A DNA stretch of 21,162 nt from an uncultured Sutterella sp. (GTDB taxonomy: Bacteria; Pseudomonadota; Gammaproteobacteria; Burkholderiales; Burkholderiaceae_F). A model generated the notes under the pieces. It did no database searches and had not been told where the DNA came from. It saw only the letters and a list, made by a program, of their open reading frames with translations. The stretch spans positions 1 through 21,162 of the forward strand of contig USAL01000021.1 of the NCBI GenBank assembly GCA_900552545.1. The letters are read 5' to 3'. The position numbers were made by a program, and so were the translations under genes. Shown here one piece after another: positions 20,858 through 21,162 of this stretch (its first letter is position 1; each line of letters begins with the position of its first letter).

Positions 20858-21162
20858 TGCACTCCGTACGGCGCAACTGCGCCGCCTCATGACATCGCGC
20901 GGCCTGCCCCTTTCTGCAGGTCGTGCTTTTCCCCGCTCGACAAGACGGCCGCAACTCAAAAAGCGGGGAAACGCCGCCCTCCTTCCGGAACAGGCTTGAT
21001 TTTCCGACCTTTTTCAGAGATAATCACGCCTTCCGTTCGGCACGTGGCGTGCATACCTGGCGTAGGACCTCCCAGATGAAGGCGGCTTCGTAAGGCAGGC
21101 AGGGCGACCGACAAAAACCACGAAATACCGAAATATCCAAGAAAAAGAAACCCAAAATTCAA
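20858..21162 (+). other. Region after the methyltransferase, leader of a gene outside the window
   Basis: No gene is seen. Near the methyltransferase stop is GGCGCA-AC-TGCGCC (20870-20883). TTTCCCCGCT (20928-20937) pairs with AGCGGGGAAA (20962-20971) over 24 nt, a likely 3' end structure. A promoter follows at 20996-21024, and then about 130 nt of leader with GCACG/CGTGC (21040-21052) that becomes A-rich at the edge, as before a start codon. Confidence 0.5.
20996..21024 (+). promoter_or_regulatory. Good sigma-70-type promoter at the right edge
   Basis: TTGATT (20996-21001), a 17-bp spacer and GATAAT (21019-21024) make the best-spaced promoter in the window. Transcription would begin near 21031 and run off the right edge. 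Confidence 0.65.

Noticed and set aside
21025..21162. Start of an rRNA, tmRNA, SRP RNA or RNase P RNA gene at the right edge
   Set aside because: None of the conserved signatures of these RNAs could be matched in the visible 138 bases.
1..21162. CRISPR array, tRNA genes, insertion sequences or prophage
   Set aside because: No regularly spaced direct repeats, no cloverleaf or GTTCRANNC-type T-arm in a tRNA context, and no transposase, integrase or phage structural protein were found.

Overview
The window reads as chromosomal DNA of a GC-rich betaproteobacterium. The protein set (a Rho of enterobacterial length and numbering, an RhlE-type helicase with an Arg/Ala-rich tail, an HAE1 RND pump, a large autotransporter ending in Phe) suggests a host-associated Burkholderiales, perhaps the Sutterella/Parasutterella group. 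That placement is inference from style, with no database support. By eye most of the window is clearly above 60% GC, with two lower-GC islands: 12.12-14.2 kb, and more mildly 19.05-20.0 kb.

Layout. 1-0.65 kb: 3' part of trpA (+), ending in a terminator shared with the convergent gene. 0.68-1.14 kb: RidA-family gene (-). 1.14-1.89 kb: divergent control region with an operator-like palindrome and a long leader for an RhlE-type DEAD-box helicase (1.89-3.78 kb). 3.98-4.45 kb: small lipoprotein, followed by a 35-nt all-pyrimidine tract. 4.63-6.46 kb: three-domain Xaa-Pro aminopeptidase with a textbook terminator. 6.89-11.12 kb: two-gene RND efflux operon (adaptor lipoprotein plus inner-membrane pump), without a local regulator or outer-membrane channel. 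11.35-12.12 kb: tcdA (tRNA ct6A dehydratase). 12.12-16.18 kb: AT-rich upstream region and a roughly 1150-residue autotransporter whose passenger is AT-rich and whose barrel is GC-rich. 16.74-17.07 kb: trxA. 17.68-18.94 kb: rho, behind a roughly 600-nt leader. 19.05-20.86 kb: divergent restriction-modification pair (BglII/BstYI-type nuclease and MT-A70 adenine methyltransferase). The window ends about 130 nt downstream of a good promoter whose gene lies outside.

How they fit together. Most genes are housekeeping: tryptophan synthesis, imine detoxification, RNA unwinding, peptide trimming, tRNA modification, thiol redox and transcription termination. The accessory content is the efflux pair, the autotransporter and the restriction-modification pair. 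The latter sits just downstream of trxA-rho, where many proteobacteria carry another housekeeping gene, so it looks like an insertion.

The most interesting material is (i) the restriction-modification module, whose methyltransferase appears to carry a C-terminal helix-turn-helix plus an AT-hook-like motif and whose promoter region holds two A-tract/AGATCC repeats 12 bp apart; (ii) the autotransporter, whose best ribosome-binding site points at an ATA codon rather than a normal start; and (iii) several structured leaders (ridA, rhlE, rho). No tRNA, rRNA, CRISPR array or insertion sequence was seen.
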